This document shows positions 21,150 to 34,060 of a stretch of DNA of 64,000 bases, one piece after another. A program made the translations under genes and the position numbers. Origin of the DNA: Agapetus fuscipes. Lineage: Eukaryota; Arthropoda; Insecta; Trichoptera; Glossosomatidae. The notes under the pieces were generated by a model. That model saw only the letters and a list, made by a program, of their open reading frames with translations, searched no databases and had not been told where the DNA came from. How positions within the stretch are numbered: position 1 is the first letter of the stretch; every line of letters starts with the position of its first letter. The stretch is from assembly GCA_951799405.1 (NCBI GenBank), contig OX637361.1:10142170-10206169 (forward strand), in the 5' to 3' direction.

Positions 21150-21330
21150 ATATATTATATACAAATTTCTTGTCGAGCTATCACCGAAGAGGGCACATAT
21201 GTGTGTAACCTATTTATCTTTAGAGGTAAGGGGGCGTCCTTACGCCTTAGTTGAAGTGGGGGTTCCTTGTCGGAGATCGAGCCTTAGCCCCTTGGCATGG
21301 AATGCAAGCAATTTTATCGACTGGACTTAA
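21150..21330 (-). repeat. SINE-B, degraded
   Basis: Shortened copy containing 'aggtaagggggcgtccttac' and 'ggcatggaatgcaagca'. The B-box is lost. Confidence 0.6.
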
Positions 21331-21575
21331 ATCTAATCTAATCTCAGTTGCAAAGATATGTAACATTGTGGATTCACATTATATGCATTCTCACAAACAG
21401 ACAAGTATAATTTCGCGCTTGCACATGCCGCATGTGAATCTACAACATAATAACCCAAATCTCAAATGAACCCTGCGACTCTTTCCGACCTTCCCTGAAA
21501 CTGGGGTGACATTTACAAAGTGAACCATTTTCTACAGCATGGGTGATCAGCTGCGTACCAACCTATAAGTTAACG
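21331..21575 (-). repeat. SINE-A copy
   Basis: Near-complete copy starting with the tail 'tctaatctaatctcagttgc', directly abutting the SINE-B remnant. Confidence 0.83.
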
Positions 21576-22334
21576 AACATTCACAATAAATAAATTGAAT
21601 GGAAATAATTGAATAATTTAGATGGCTACGTTAATAACAATCTATAAATTATTGTACGCTGTCCATAGTCAAAATAAAATCAAAATTCTCATTTTGCTTT
21701 TAAACGAAACAAGACCGTGAGTTTTTTCAGGGAAATCTACGCCAACTAGCGGATCTTTGTCCAAGGCGAGCTCAAAAGCAATCTCAGAACACATGTACCA
21801 GTTTACCCCACACAGGCACACAATGATATGGCTCGTTAACGTCTCTCTTGCAGAGACGCAGATGTGCACAACCTTAGGTCGTTACGAAAAATTGCCACGA
21901 ATCACAGCACGCATGAAAGATTAAATTAAATAAGACAATGTGATGAATGAGAGGTCGAGGGTCAGCTATAGTTTTTAGATGCACACGAGGGAAGTTACGA
22001 GACAGGAGATAAATACCTACATACTCGTATATCTAACATAAGAGAAAGAAGAAGACAAATCAAGTACCTACAAAGTACCAACATATTAGATTTCAAAAGA
22101 AGTAAGTATCTACATATGTAGGTTTTTTGTATAAAAATACAAATCTAGAGTCATCTATTGAGATGGACTCAAATCAAAAACAGAAAAATAAGAATAATTA
22201 TTTCAATCCTAATCATAAATACGAGGATAGCCTTTGCTAGCGGGTACATAAGCAATTGACACATGAAAATCTGTTCCTCCTTTATTGTCGTGCAGAAAGG
22301 GTGCCTCCTAAATGCCTTGGCTGCGACACCAATG

Positions 22335-22830
22335 AAACATCATGAATAATGTAAGCTCTCTAACAACGGTGCAAATATCTGGAAATTATGATTCATTTTA
22401 AGTTTATTTATAAATATGTGAAACGACCGTAACTCAAGTTTAAATTTTACTGAAGTTCTAGATGAGGTTCACCACAACTGTAATTTTCCCCCAATTTGAA
22501 TGCGCTACTTTCAAATGCAAATTTGTTTTCATGCAAGATCGCCCTGTTATTTGACTCGTCTGCTTCATTTCCAGNNNNNNNNNNNNNNNNNNNNNNNNNN
22601 NNNNNNNNNNNNNNNNNNNNNNNNNNNNNNNNNNNNNNNNNNNNNNNNNNNNNNNNNNNNNNNNNNNNNNNNNNNNNNNNNNNNNNNNNNNNNNNNNNNN
22701 NNNNNNNNNNNNNNNNNNNNNNNNNNNNNNNNNNNNNNNNNNNNNNNNNNNNNNNNNNNNNNNNNNNNNNNNNNGGTTGAGAATAATGTAAGTTCTCCTA
22801 TAACGGTTCGTCTTATAACCGAGTAATAAT
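22335..22830. repeat. Foldback repeat pieces around an assembly gap
   Basis: Sequence left of the gap ('gaataatgtaagctctct', 'acgaccgtaactc') and right of it ('gagaataatgtaagttctcc', 'aacggttcgt') matches the hairpin element at 62717-63024. The 200 unknown bases (22575-22774) probably hide part of such a structure. Confidence 0.6.
22575..22774. other. Assembly gap, 200 N
   Basis: Exactly 200 unknown bases. Frames crossing it in the translation are meaningless. Confidence 0.99.
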
Positions 22831-22949
22831 TTTTAACTGTGTAGTTATTATTATTGTAAACCATTACAGTAAAAACCATCGAATTACCCGACTGAATTAG
22901 TATTTAAAATATTTAAAGTTCCCTCAGTAGATATCATTTTTAAAAAAAA

Positions 22950-23668
22950 CGCCATATTGCAAATATTAAAGGAAAAACAACAATTAAAATTAGAAACAAA
23001 TCATTCAACAAGATACAAACATAACCTCAAAATGTCAAAATTTGACACAAAACATTATCAAAATAGCTTCATTTATGTTGGTGTAACAAACTTTAATAAA
23101 TTACCGACTGAACTAAAAAATATAAAAGATTATCATGTATTTAAAAATAAACTTAAAAAACATTTCGAAAAATATTAGATTTGTATACCAATTGATATAA
23201 TTGCCTGTGCCTTGTATTGTTTTTTTGTCATTAGTAGACCTCTATAAATCATATGTATGCATGTTTTTATTTTATTATACTTTGGTACCTACTTGCCTAT
23301 ATTATCTATGTTTATATATTTGCTTTTGTTTATTATACAGTTTTTTCTTATTTTAATTTGATTTCTCCACATATCAGATCTCTTCACACTGAAAATACAC
23401 ATCATAAGTATTTGACTTAAGTGTATGAAGTAACTTAAATAAATTTCTAGTTTATAATTTAAATATATTAAATAACTGAAATAAATTTGTTATTACTATT
23501 GACTAAATTAATTGTGAATCCCTCACCACACACAAGAGCTTTGACTCTTTTTGGTGAGGTATAGCATATAAAACAATTGAATATTATGTAATAGAAATAA
23601 GTTTGAAAAATGTAATGTATGTACTTAAAATGTCTTATATTAAAATAAAATAAAAATTAAAATAAAAA
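22950..23668 (+). pseudogene. LINE fragment, reverse transcriptase C-terminus with 3' region
   Basis: A short frame to 23178 ends with 'YVGVTNFNKLPTELKNIK' and 'HVFKNKLKKHFEKY'. This is the typical end of Jockey/CR1-type LINE polymerases. An AT-rich 3' region follows and closes in an (AAAATA)n-like tail near 23640-23668. The rest of the polymerase is missing. A hairpin-family remnant ('atgtcaaacgactgtaactc') follows at 23669. Confidence 0.72.
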
Positions 23669-24086
23669 ATATGTCAAACGACTGTAACTCCAACCTAAAC
23701 CTAACAATAGAACCAAATAACGTTGGTTTGAACCATGTCTGGCCCATTTGACCATAACTTCAACCCTGGTTCAACAGATGCCATTGCATTCACACAAGCT
23801 TCTGCTTTCGTATGAAGACAACTGGCCAGGCAAAATAGATTGGTGAATTGCTTTCCTTTCCACAAATCTTTTTTTTTTGTGCACAACAGATTACCCTGAT
23901 TACAGTGCACCCTCGCAGCTATCAACATGCTGGGAGAAACTCTATTGCTAGATTTGTTAATCTAAATAAATCTATCTAAAACAATAAAATAAATAATCAA
24001 GTTGAGATTTGCCTTTATTAAAATATTATACAGAGACTATCCAAATATAATTCTCCAATCTGATACGGATACTTGGTTTGTTCCAG

Positions 24087-26390
24087 ATTGAAGGTGTCCT
24101 GCTCGCAGACCCTGTTGCACCACATCCACCCTCACCAATTCATGGACTCCCCGGAGTGGGAGGCCAACCACGAGCAGTCGGACGACGTGTTCCAGGTCAC
24201 GGTGCTCGCTGACGACAGCTGCACGTATCTGTGCTGGCCCCGCATGCGCCTAGAGAGGGTGCTGAGACACCGACCCATGCTCAAGATAGTGCTGGATAGC
24301 ATCATCGGTAATTAATAATGTTATATTACTTAATGTTTTGTATATTTTGTAGAAATTGGTATTTACAAGAACGACGTCACTTTTGGTACTCGTACATCAT
24401 TTGACATCATCTGCAGACCAGACTCCCCCCCCCCCCCCCCCCCCCTTAATGTGAATGACGTAATATATGGACAGCCCCTATGTATCTGTTTCAACCTACT
24501 TAAGAAAATGCTCATTAGTAAGAAAGAGAACAAAGAACTTTGCAGATGCATTTCCATGTGTACAAAAAAAACTCTGGCAAATTTAAAATGTTTCTAGAAA
24601 TGTGGCAGCATAGCTGTGTGCGTACTATGACCATATCAGTCCAAACATAGACGCATGTGGTATAAATCATGTGATCGATAATATTGACTAATTTCAAAGG
24701 AAAAATGCATTGTTGTTAAGACATTATGGCAAGTGTTGTAATTGGGTGTCAAAACACAAAATGGAGAAAGCAAGAAAACATAAAATTTGACAAGTAAAAA
24801 CGTGTTTTGTATAACTACACAACTGCAACGTTTGACAGGACTGAGACAAATGTGGTCCACAGTATGTATCAATGCAGGGAGCTAGTTTCTGCTCCTCTAT
24901 GTTATTACTCAATGATCTTTTCCATTAAAAATTAGGTTAGGTTATCTTTTCCATTATAAAAAGTCAGATTAGGTTAGGTTAGGTTTTAAATCATTACTAC
25001 AAGTTAAATTAGGTTAGATTATCTCTTTTATACAAAAAGTTAGGTAATGTTTTAGATCTCATTCATGAGTGAGGTTATTGCTTCCAGGCAAGGACATCAC
25101 CCACAAGCTGTACTCGCTGAACGAGCAGCTGGCGATGAGCAGCCTGGAGGTGAAGATTCCTGTCAAGTCTGCGGAGGCAGGCAGTGGGGTCACGCGCGCC
25201 ATGCTGCGCTCTCTGTCAGCTGATGCTGTGGATGTGGGGGCCCGGGGGCGCGTCAGGTCGCTGGGCTGGAGAGCTAGAGCTCTAGTGGTGCAGCCAGAAA
25301 GTTAGTATGATGATGATGATGAAGTACAAAATTTATATACCGCCTTTTATGACAGTGTTTCATTGCAAAGGCGCTTGTCGTCTAAGAGGTGAGTCTTGAG
25401 ACGTCTTGAACAGTCTCTCCAAATCCAGTTCCCTTAGTCAGGCGGGATTCCTAGTCCTTGGAGCGGCCGCCTTGCCCTGTCTCCAAAAACAGTGCGGGGC
25501 CTTTTTGCAGGGATGTCCAGGCAGCTGCTTCTTGATGCAGCTGACCTCAGTGTTTGTCCGCGTGAAGTTGTAGTTGCTGGAGACACCAGCTCCATCAGGT
25601 ACCCCGGAGCATTCCCACGCAGTTCTTTAAAGGTGAGCAAGCCGACTTTGAAGGTACCATCACTTGACAGTTTATAGGAGTTTTAGGCTTACAGGCTTAT
25701 ATTTAGGATTACTTAATATGCAAGGAAGAATTGAGAGGAGACAAACGAAAACATTGCGACATAAAAAAGGGATGATACATTGTCCAGTGGGACCCAAGCC
25801 AAAGAGACCATGAAGAACTGGTAAGCTTCTAAAATTTGTCGGTAATTTGGCAAGTGTACTAGTGCAACTCACCTTGAGGATTTTGATAAGAAATTGAGTG
25901 ATTTGAACTCCCCAGTCCACTTTTATTCAGCACCCAACTTTTGCAACCGTTCCATAAATATTCTTAGATATTCCATTACATTTGGCTCTCCACTTTTTCT
26001 ACATTTCAAATGTGTAGAGGTAACTATCCTAATACAATATTTTATTGAGACTTTGAAAGTAAAATTTCACTTATTTACTTTCCAGGTTTCTCTCCAGCGC
26101 GCGCACCACAACAGCAATGGCGTCCGGTAGCCAGTCAATTTCCTCCCGAGTCTCCGTTCACAGGACGTGTACGTCCCCCCACCGCCTTGCCCCTCCCTCC
26201 TGCTGTGGGTGAGACCTCCCCCATAATCCACGCCCAACTCCTCACCCAGAACTCTTCCAGTAGCCTGCCGTTCCCATCATCAAGAACTCCGCTCCTGTCT
26301 CCGCCTCCGAAGAGAAGTCTCCGCAAAACAGCGTCATTCAGGAAGAACCGAGAAGTGAAGTTTGCGGAGCCTCACGAGTCGGGATTGTGA
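24087..26390 (+). CDS. Popeye domain-containing protein, 3' exons
   Basis: Three exons are joined in phase: 24087-24307, 25088-25300 and 26086-26390 (stop TGA). Introns have 'gtaatt' and 'gttagt' donors and 'ttccag' acceptors, and split codons resolve to Gly and Ser. The first exon encodes 'HQFMDSPEWEANHEQSDD' and 'VFQVTV'. The DSPE and FQVT motifs form the cAMP-binding site of the Popeye domain, and the second exon carries 'KDITHKLYSLNEQLA'. Popeye proteins are three-pass membrane cAMP effectors of muscle and heart. The membrane segments should lie in upstream exons, which I could not find. The last exon is Pro/Ser-rich and basic, with no known domain. Gene symbol left blank because BVES/POPDC orthology cannot be resolved here. 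Confidence 0.9.
24425..24445. repeat. Homopolymer of 21 C
   Basis: A run of 21 C within the first visible Popeye intron. Its length is likely to be polymorphic or misassembled. Confidence 0.95.
24481..24905 (+). repeat. Dispersed repeat E, copy 1
   Basis: About 420 bp matching 46849-47250 throughout ('tgtttcaacctacttaagaa' at one end, 'tagtttctgctcctct' at the other). It lies in the Popeye intron; the other copy lies in DBT intron 1. No terminal repeats or tRNA boxes were recognised. An AT-rich tract with five 'ttaggtta'-like repeats follows (24940-25050). Confidence 0.75.
25305..25640 (-). pseudogene. LINE 3'-end fragment in a Popeye intron
   Basis: Minus-strand codons 'RPRTVFGDRA' are related to 'FGNRAFAVAG' at 6.6 kb, and the element ends at a (TCA)n tail ('gatgatgatgat', 25308). 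A deletion or frameshift follows 'FGDRA'. It starts only a few bases after the splice donor at 25301. Confidence 0.68.
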
Positions 26391-29300
26391 CGAATGGATA
26401 GCGGAGTTTCTCCGAGAGGAACGCCGCTCTTTAAGAGGAGAATGCCTTTAGAGGAACTGCCTCTGGCTTCTTTGGGGCCGTCCTGAAATGTGGGGAATGG
26501 ATGCTCCACGTCACAAGGCATTGTATAACCAAGACAAAGTTTTCTATTAAATCAACAACACAAAACGATGAAGAACATTATAAGGAAGCAGTTGTTCGGT
26601 GTAGAAATTATGTTTTCTCTCTCAGTGTTATAGTGTTTACTTAAAGTGCAAGACTTTATGAGTGTCGGATATAATTTGTGGCATTGTTTTAAAAATGTAG
26701 TATTTTTTTAAATATATACTACCAAACAAATTTACAACAAAATATAATATTGGTACAGATTTAACTTCTGACTTATCATGCAATTTAGGGTCTCTTGAGT
26801 ATCTGATTTTGTTTTAAACAAAGTTTAAAAAATACTGTGAAGTTCTTGGGCGACCTCTTGTTTCTCTTCCCAAGATTTTTCCTTCAAACGTGTTGCTAAG
26901 AAAGATGCTACGTCTAATCTAGTGTCCTATGAGTCCATTTTTCTCTTCAAACAGCACTTATGCAACATCTTTTTGTTATACTTTCTTTCAACCCATGATG
27001 TACTGTTCTTCCCCACTTTATTTATTTTTTAAATAGCGTAATATTTAAAATTATGTTTATTTTCTTATTTGACCAAAGAAACTCTCAATTTAAAACTGCA
27101 TTTTTTTAAATAGCATTAGGTAATACAATACAGTGACTGGTATAACAGTATAAACCTTAAAATGACCTGAAAATATTACTTTTTAATCTTATATAGGTCA
27201 GCATAAAAATAAATGCATATTTATCTACAATAAAAAAATTCTTCCATGAAAAGAATCCTAGTCTTCAAGATTTCTTCATTTTCATATTTAGAACTTAAAA
27301 AACATCACTGTTTTCAAACTCAAGCAAATAATATGTAAATCGTGAACAAAAAATCTTATGCCAAGGACAAGAAACATTAATCAACATTATTTTTGCACAT
27401 ATGTTTATTTAAATCGGTGTTAAGTGTTAAATAGTTGATGTAAATAGTTTGATGTTCATAAAAACAGAAAATCAAATAAAAAAACTTGTCACATTAGAAA
27501 TAAATATGTACTGAGAGCATTAAAAAATCCATCCTCCTATAATTTGTAAATTTCAAAGTTAAGGACACTGCATATCTCACACAAAAGGATGATGCTCCAT
27601 TTACATTCCATACAATGGATCTACACGGCTTTAAATGAGTTTAGATGAAGATAGATCTGAGTTTCACTACTTACATTCAGTTTGTGTTGATCCAAAAACT
27701 TCTTTTTCTTCTTTGCAGCCAATTCTTATGGAGAGCAGGGGCGCCAGTGTCAAATTGACACCACTTTCTAATCTTATTTGTACATTTACAAGTATGGAGT
27801 TGTCTTTACATTCACAATAAAAACATGCCTATACTTTTATGACACTATAGGTAATAGTTTACGGATTTTAATGGATGTGGTTGAAATCTGAGTGAGGGTA
27901 CTGCTGTGATATTCAAGGCCATCTTATAGGTACTATGAGTACTATTTTGTATTTCTTTGACAAAATGCTCCTTTATTTACATCACAATCTCCATGACACA
28001 ACTTCAAGTAAGCATTCCAATCTTGTTTTGTATTATAATATTAAAATATAAAGTAAGAACCACAAACTAGACCACACAGCTAACTTCATAGTGAACTGTC
28101 AAAAGTGGTTTATACAAGATGGCGCTCGTAGCCCCATTTTACAGCTACATTCATTACAATGTCTGTACCACTGTTTGCAACATGGAAGGATTATGTTGTT
28201 TGTGCATCCCATGCAAGCCAAATTTCCAAATCAAATAAAATGTATTCACTTGTAAGATATGCAGTGATCTTTATATTTTTAATTTTAAAAAATATACATT
28301 TCTTATGACACTATAAACTTTGTATTTCATTAAGGTTTTTTTGTAAGAAGTTTTAAAAAACTCAATCAATCCAGAGAAAACACTTTAGAAAACTAATTCT
28401 TCATCTTTCCATTTTAAAAAGAAATTGTATAAATTAATCAAAAAGAACCTGGATCGAATCTTATTGTTTTTTTAATACATCGAACTTTACTTGGTATCTC
28501 TAAGTTGCTCTCTTCCTCTAATTTCTAAAGTAACTTATTTATTCAACGAATATAATTTAACGAAACCCGACGGGGTTAAAAAAATGCTACGCACTGACGG
28601 GGTTTACAAGCGAGTAAACCCTTTTTTTAAATATATGTATAAAACGCCTAATTATTGTGATACCCATGATTACGTATATTAATATATAAGAAAACCTTTA
28701 TTCATTAATATTTTATAAAATTTTGTTAGCAAAATATTTGGGCATGAAAAAACTATTTATAAGTTACGTGTTTCCAATGAAAACAGCATTTATTGTAAAG
28801 CTAAAAATTACCTACTTTGTGTGGACTTGATTTTGTAAATTCAAAAAATCATCTATTGAATTTACAAAAAAAAAAACAGTTTTTACAAACTGTGTTGTTG
28901 GGGAGAATGGATTTCTCCCTTTGAGATTGAAGAAGAGATACGTCTCCTGATGATGTTGGATACAGTTTTGTCAAAACCGTTATTTTATAAAACGGTCTGT
29001 AAAATCTGTTTTTTTTAATTCCATACAAAGTTTCTAATGAACGTTATTCTTTTTTGAAATCGGCAAAAAAATATGATTTTCTTAAAAAAGAGATTAATAT
29101 TTTTACAAACTGTTTTGCTGATTATCTAAACTTCCAATTTTGTATTCCAAAGCCGCAATGATTTTTGTTCATAGATAAAGGCTACCACTTTGTTTTGTTA
29201 AATATTCTTCTCCCAGGTTCCATCTTGCTTGTGGCTCATTTTTTGTTTCACTTACTTTTACAGAGTCTGGTTTAGTTACAAAGTTACGCATAGATCTTTA

Positions 29301-32300
29301 ATGAAAGGTAAGCGTCAACGGACAAAATGATGGACCAACTTCTGGAGATGGTTGGGATAGCCTTAGAAAATTTAATAAATATTGTTTATTACTTCTCCAT
29401 CTTGTTTCATAGTTAATATTTTCCCCTGATATCTGTTGTATAAAATTAAATAGAGTTGAGACATTTTCAAATTGCCAGTTAGTCTAAAATGTATAACATT
29501 TGAATGAAAATAGCACATTTACATAAAACGTGGAAGAAAATGTGGTGTCACTTGGCTGGGCTAGAGGCAAGTCAGAAAATCGTGACTTGAATACAATATA
29601 TAATGTAGTAGGTAGATTAAAAATACTCTAAAATGTTATGTACTGCATTTAGGACCACTGTTAGTCGGATATATTTTACAATGGTGTAAAATAAAAATCC
29701 CTGATTATCGGAAATCCATTTTTTGTTACTATGAGTGACGTTACATAGCCGAGGTCCATTGTCCTTTAATCAGGCGCGTGCATAGGGTGTAGGCAAATAC
29801 ATTCCATAATAAATATTTTCTCCCATAACTCATTTAAAATTGACTGAAGTGCTAATGATGGCTCTAATCAAACTTAAATTTTGAATTTGGAATCTGAATA
29901 TCAGCTTAAATGTTTTTTTTACCATAATATTGCCTACCTATAGGCTCATGTGCCTGTATGGGATGCACGCCCCTAGTCCATTTTGAAATTGGTCTTATTT
30001 TTATGGATATCATATTCTTCTTGTTTATTTATTTTGACAATATTTGCACCACTCGATACCATTTATTTATAAATAAAAGAAAATGTCACAACTTTTTTGT
30101 ACAACGGAAACACCTTAGCAATCAAATAAATGATTAAACTTTGCATTTAGAATTTTAAATAGAATCTATGTGGAGTATTGATGTTGTGAACTTTTTTTAT
30201 ACATAACATACTTATTTGTAGGTACTACTTAAATGTTGCATTATTTTTTTGGAATTTTATATTTAAAAAATAGGAGATGTTTGTCGTAACTGTGTTGCAC
30301 AAAATATGTTTATATTATACATTATTAAAATTGTAAAAGTAATTATAGCCATTGTTTCAAATTTTAAATTGTCAAAATCACAACGTTCCGGAATCTTTTG
30401 TACGTAAAACTTTCCACATTCCTCTCCAAAACTTTGTAAGTAAATTTGTAATAATGAAAGCTCGCCTTTTTAATGATTGTGTAGGACATATATGCTTCAA
30501 TAGAAACTTTTTCAATGGATAAATTTTCATGCATACTTTGATTAATAAAAGCAAAGATTTTCGTGAATGGAAAACCCATCAAACTTTTATGTTATATCAT
30601 ATATTAAAAAGTAGCATATTTCAGTGAATATTTGTTTTTTAAGACCGCCAATTAATTTTGTTGCCTTGTGCTTTGACACTGTTTTTTTTTGTCTTTTTTA
30701 TTTACTCATTAAATTTTATTCTGCTTTTACTGATAAATAAATTTACAATTGACAACATAATACAACAAACCCTCAGCCAAATGGCAAATAAAACTAGAGC
30801 CTTGCCAATATTATTCTATCCAAAAAAATCTTTGCTTTTGGTCAAATACTATCTCATCATAACTTAAAAAATAATCAATTGAATTCTTCTAGAAGTGTAG
30901 ATAAAAATGGACTCTGCACAAAATTCTAAATTTTATTGTTTTCTTCGTGGGTAAAACGTCTGCTTGGTAAACGATATGAAAATTTCAGTTGGCCTTTTCC
31001 ATTGCAACCATGCGGTGTGATGTCACAATTTCTTTGTCTATGGAATTTGTGCTGAGTCCATCGTAAATTTTCTTCCAACATGATGAATAGGTACTTCACA
31101 CTACGAGTGCATATCTTACGGAACGAATATTTGTCAAAACAACTGTAAAAACAACTTATATTTACTTGATTTAAGTACAAGTAAAATGTTTTTTTCCTAA
31201 CTTTACTATTTTTTTATTAAGACTGGGCTTAACTATTGGTTAAAATTTCCCTTTTATTATTATGGCACAATAAAAATGGCTTCTGAAGAGATTAAGTACA
31301 CATCTTGTCCTTTGTGAAAAAACAATCCTAGATAGCCGTCTTTGATTCTATACAACTCATATCCCTTGTTTCTTTTGAGTTTTAAATTTCGTTTTCTTGT
31401 TGGGCAAATGTCACAATTCTATGTGACGAAGGTCCTAATCGCAACCAAAAATCAAATGTTAGTTTGCCTTTGCCGTAGCTACCATACTGGATGGTGACAT
31501 ATTTTTTGTCTATGCAATTTGTGTGGGCTCCATTACCAGCCACCATGCTTTCTTTAATGGCACATTTGACGTATAGGCCATTTCATTTTACTTCAAGCCG
31601 CCATTTTGTACGATCTGTCAAATCTGACCAAGCATACAAAAGAATACAAAAACATGACTTTCTTGTCTGGCCTTCGGTCAGCAAGAAAGTAAAAGTCAAC
31701 TCTTCAATGTTATTGTACTTAGTTCCCTTGTAGAATATTTAACATATTATATTTTGTGTTTCATACACTTAGAACTTCAATTACTTAATCTAGTGTAGAG
31801 TGTATAAATTATGTGTATTAGATCTGCGCTGAAGATTATTTTGAAGTACCTATCTATTTACTTTAAGCATAAACAAAATAAAACATAACATGAGCCATAT
31901 AGAACCAAAAGCGATAACCCTGGATTTTTTTTTTCAAAAAGAGATAAATATAAAAATGAAACACAAAAAAATACATCCTCTGTGTTTCCATATATTTATC
32001 TTATTTATGAGAAAATCCTAGATTGCCCTCTTTGATTGTATCTGACTCATAGACCTATTTATCTTTAAATTTCATCATTTTGTTGATAATCATAAAATAA
32101 ATTTTATTTCTTCTACTCACAATATAACAGTACCTACCTACTTACTTAGTACTGAATTCTACAAAATTGAAAATGAAGTCATGGATTATTTCATTTTTTA
32201 ATTTGTAATTAAACTCGGCACAAAATTTTAAATTATATTTTTCCCGGCTGACAACCGTCAAGAGTATATTATGTGACTAGGGTCCATAGCAATCCATAAC

Positions 32301-32320
32301 AAAATATTAGTTTACAAACT
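26391..32320. other. AT-rich stretch, possible long 3' UTR then intergenic
   Basis: No frame with recognisable homology. The beginning should be the Popeye 3' UTR; 'attaaa' at 26547 and many later AATAAA sites are possible polyadenylation signals, and I cannot choose between them. Weak internal duplications occur: 'tcctagat(a/t)gcc(g/c)tctttga' near 31327 and 32016, and 'tttgtctatg(g/c)aatttgtg' near 31034 and 31505. The latter is also seen inverted near 52080-52105. These indicate old dispersed repeats. Confidence 0.45.
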
Positions 32321-32325
32321 GGCCA

Positions 32326-32586
32326 TCTATAATCTATAATCTATCTATAATCTAAGTTGCAAGGATATATTCATTTAAAGCTCTCAGATGTATGCCCACA
32401 AACCAACAAGTGTAGTTCGCGCTTACAAATGCTGAATGTGTACTTACAAATAAAATCCAAACCTCAAATGAACATAAGCCCCACAACTTTTGCCGACCTT
32501 CCCTGAAACAGGGGTGACATTGGCAAAGTGAACCATTTTTTACAGTATGGGTGGTCAGCCTCATACCAACCTATAAGTCAAGGAAT
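32326..32586 (-). repeat. SINE-A copy
   Basis: Near-complete, with a 'tctataatctaagttgca' tail junction and the 'caacctataagtcaagga' terminus. Confidence 0.87.
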
Positions 32587-33224
32587 ATGAATAATAAATT
32601 ACATTTAAATATAAAAAAGAACAAAAGATTACAAAGAAATCTATACAAAAAAAAGGGCCATGTGATGTCATAATCCGAGTCCATGAAAAAAAGTAGTAAG
32701 TAAGTATCTATTTCCTAATTATTCTGTAATTCATTTGAACTTTTTCAAGAAACATTCAACTACATAACTTAATCCTTGTGCACAAAGTGTTGAACATTTT
32801 TGAAAGTTTAAATTTACATTGAAAAAACATTTATTATATTATGTCTAAGTCAAAAAATATATATAAAAGTTAAAGAAAATAGATTTCATGCGAAATCATT
32901 TTGCATTTTATGCCCCAACGCCTTACTAAGTTAAACATTTTTTTACCAATGTTTCTAATTATTATAAAAATATAAAAAACGTTATTGGAAAATGTATTTC
33001 GGTTATGTTTAGTTTTTGTCTTTACATTTATACCTAGCAGTGTTTTTTTTTACATTAAAAAATGCAATTAATATAAGTACATCCTTAAGGCTGCTGTCAA
33101 GAGCTTTTTAATTTTTTCTTATAGATATTTTTTTACAGAAAATACCCACACAATTGTCCATGTACTTTTTTTAAGAAAATCAGAAAGAATTCCTTGTCTA
33201 TGTTTTCTTCAAGACCAAATCATA

Positions 33225-33340
33225 GTACCGGTGAGGTTTACTCAGGTATCACAAGAAATGAGTACCTGCTCCCTCGAGAGTGGTTGGCGGAAGGCTGGCA
33301 TCTGTGTGAATTAATATGTTCCACTCAGCAAACGCAATCC
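33225..33340 (+). repeat. SINE-B body fragment
   Basis: 'ggtttactcaggtatcacaa' and 'gagtggttggcggaagg' correspond to the SINE-B middle. The head is absent. Confidence 0.55.
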
Positions 33341-33934
33341 CTTCGAAAGAAAACATCTAATCTTTGATGTTATGGCGCATGGATGTTTTTGACAGCCAAG
33401 AATCTGGATGACACCAGCTCCCTCTAACAGAGTGACAACCTACAACCAAGCAGAACTGTCAGTTTTTCCACATTGTATTATATTCATCTTGCCTGTGACG
33501 TTTACTGCCCGGTTTTTATACAATTTGGAACTACTTTCCGACTCCATTACTACATATTAATATTCGATAGGTACTTGCATACAAATGAGTAAAAAACTCA
33601 TTTTTATAACAGACTATCTTGAAGAAAACTTATATAAAAGTAGATAAGGAAAAAATACTTCTCTAAATTCTTACATTTTGAACTAAAAAGACATTAAAAC
33701 ATAAAAATATTCCGAGATATTTTATCTTTTCTATCCTTTATTTTCCATCATAGCTAGCTGTAATAATTTTGCTGTGATTGTAACATTAAATGTATAGAAA
33801 TCCAAATTGAATATTTTATAATTATTATGAATGTAAATCCACAGTTTTAATTTATCCTTGTATGTACATTTATTATGTTTATTGTATAGACATTATATGA
33901 ATCGACTTTGTGGATGTGTCTTTCATTTCTTCCT

Positions 33935-34056
33935 CTTTTGTTTCAATCCTAGGATTGGTTTGCAGCCATGTTCATCCATTTCCTTTTATATTCCTCCCTA
34001 TCCAAGGCAATCCTATTGTGTTTCTTTTAGGAGGAAAAGCACATATTTGTTAGTTG
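33935..34056 (-). pseudogene. LINE fragment, 3' half of a split copy
   Basis: Minus-strand codons include 'RIALDREEYKRKWMNMA', the end of a reverse-transcriptase C-terminal region. They continue the frame at 39393-39665 on the other side of the LTR element. The original LINE remnant was therefore split by it. Confidence 0.65.
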
Positions 34057-34060
34057 ATAT

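Noticed and set aside
22496..22879. Open frames across the N run
   Set aside because: They are open only because the bases are unknown.
24724..24792. THAP-like zinc-finger start in repeat E
   Set aside because: A short '+' frame with 'VVIGCQNTKWRKQEN' looked faintly like a THAP motif, but it stops at once and the other copy does not preserve it.
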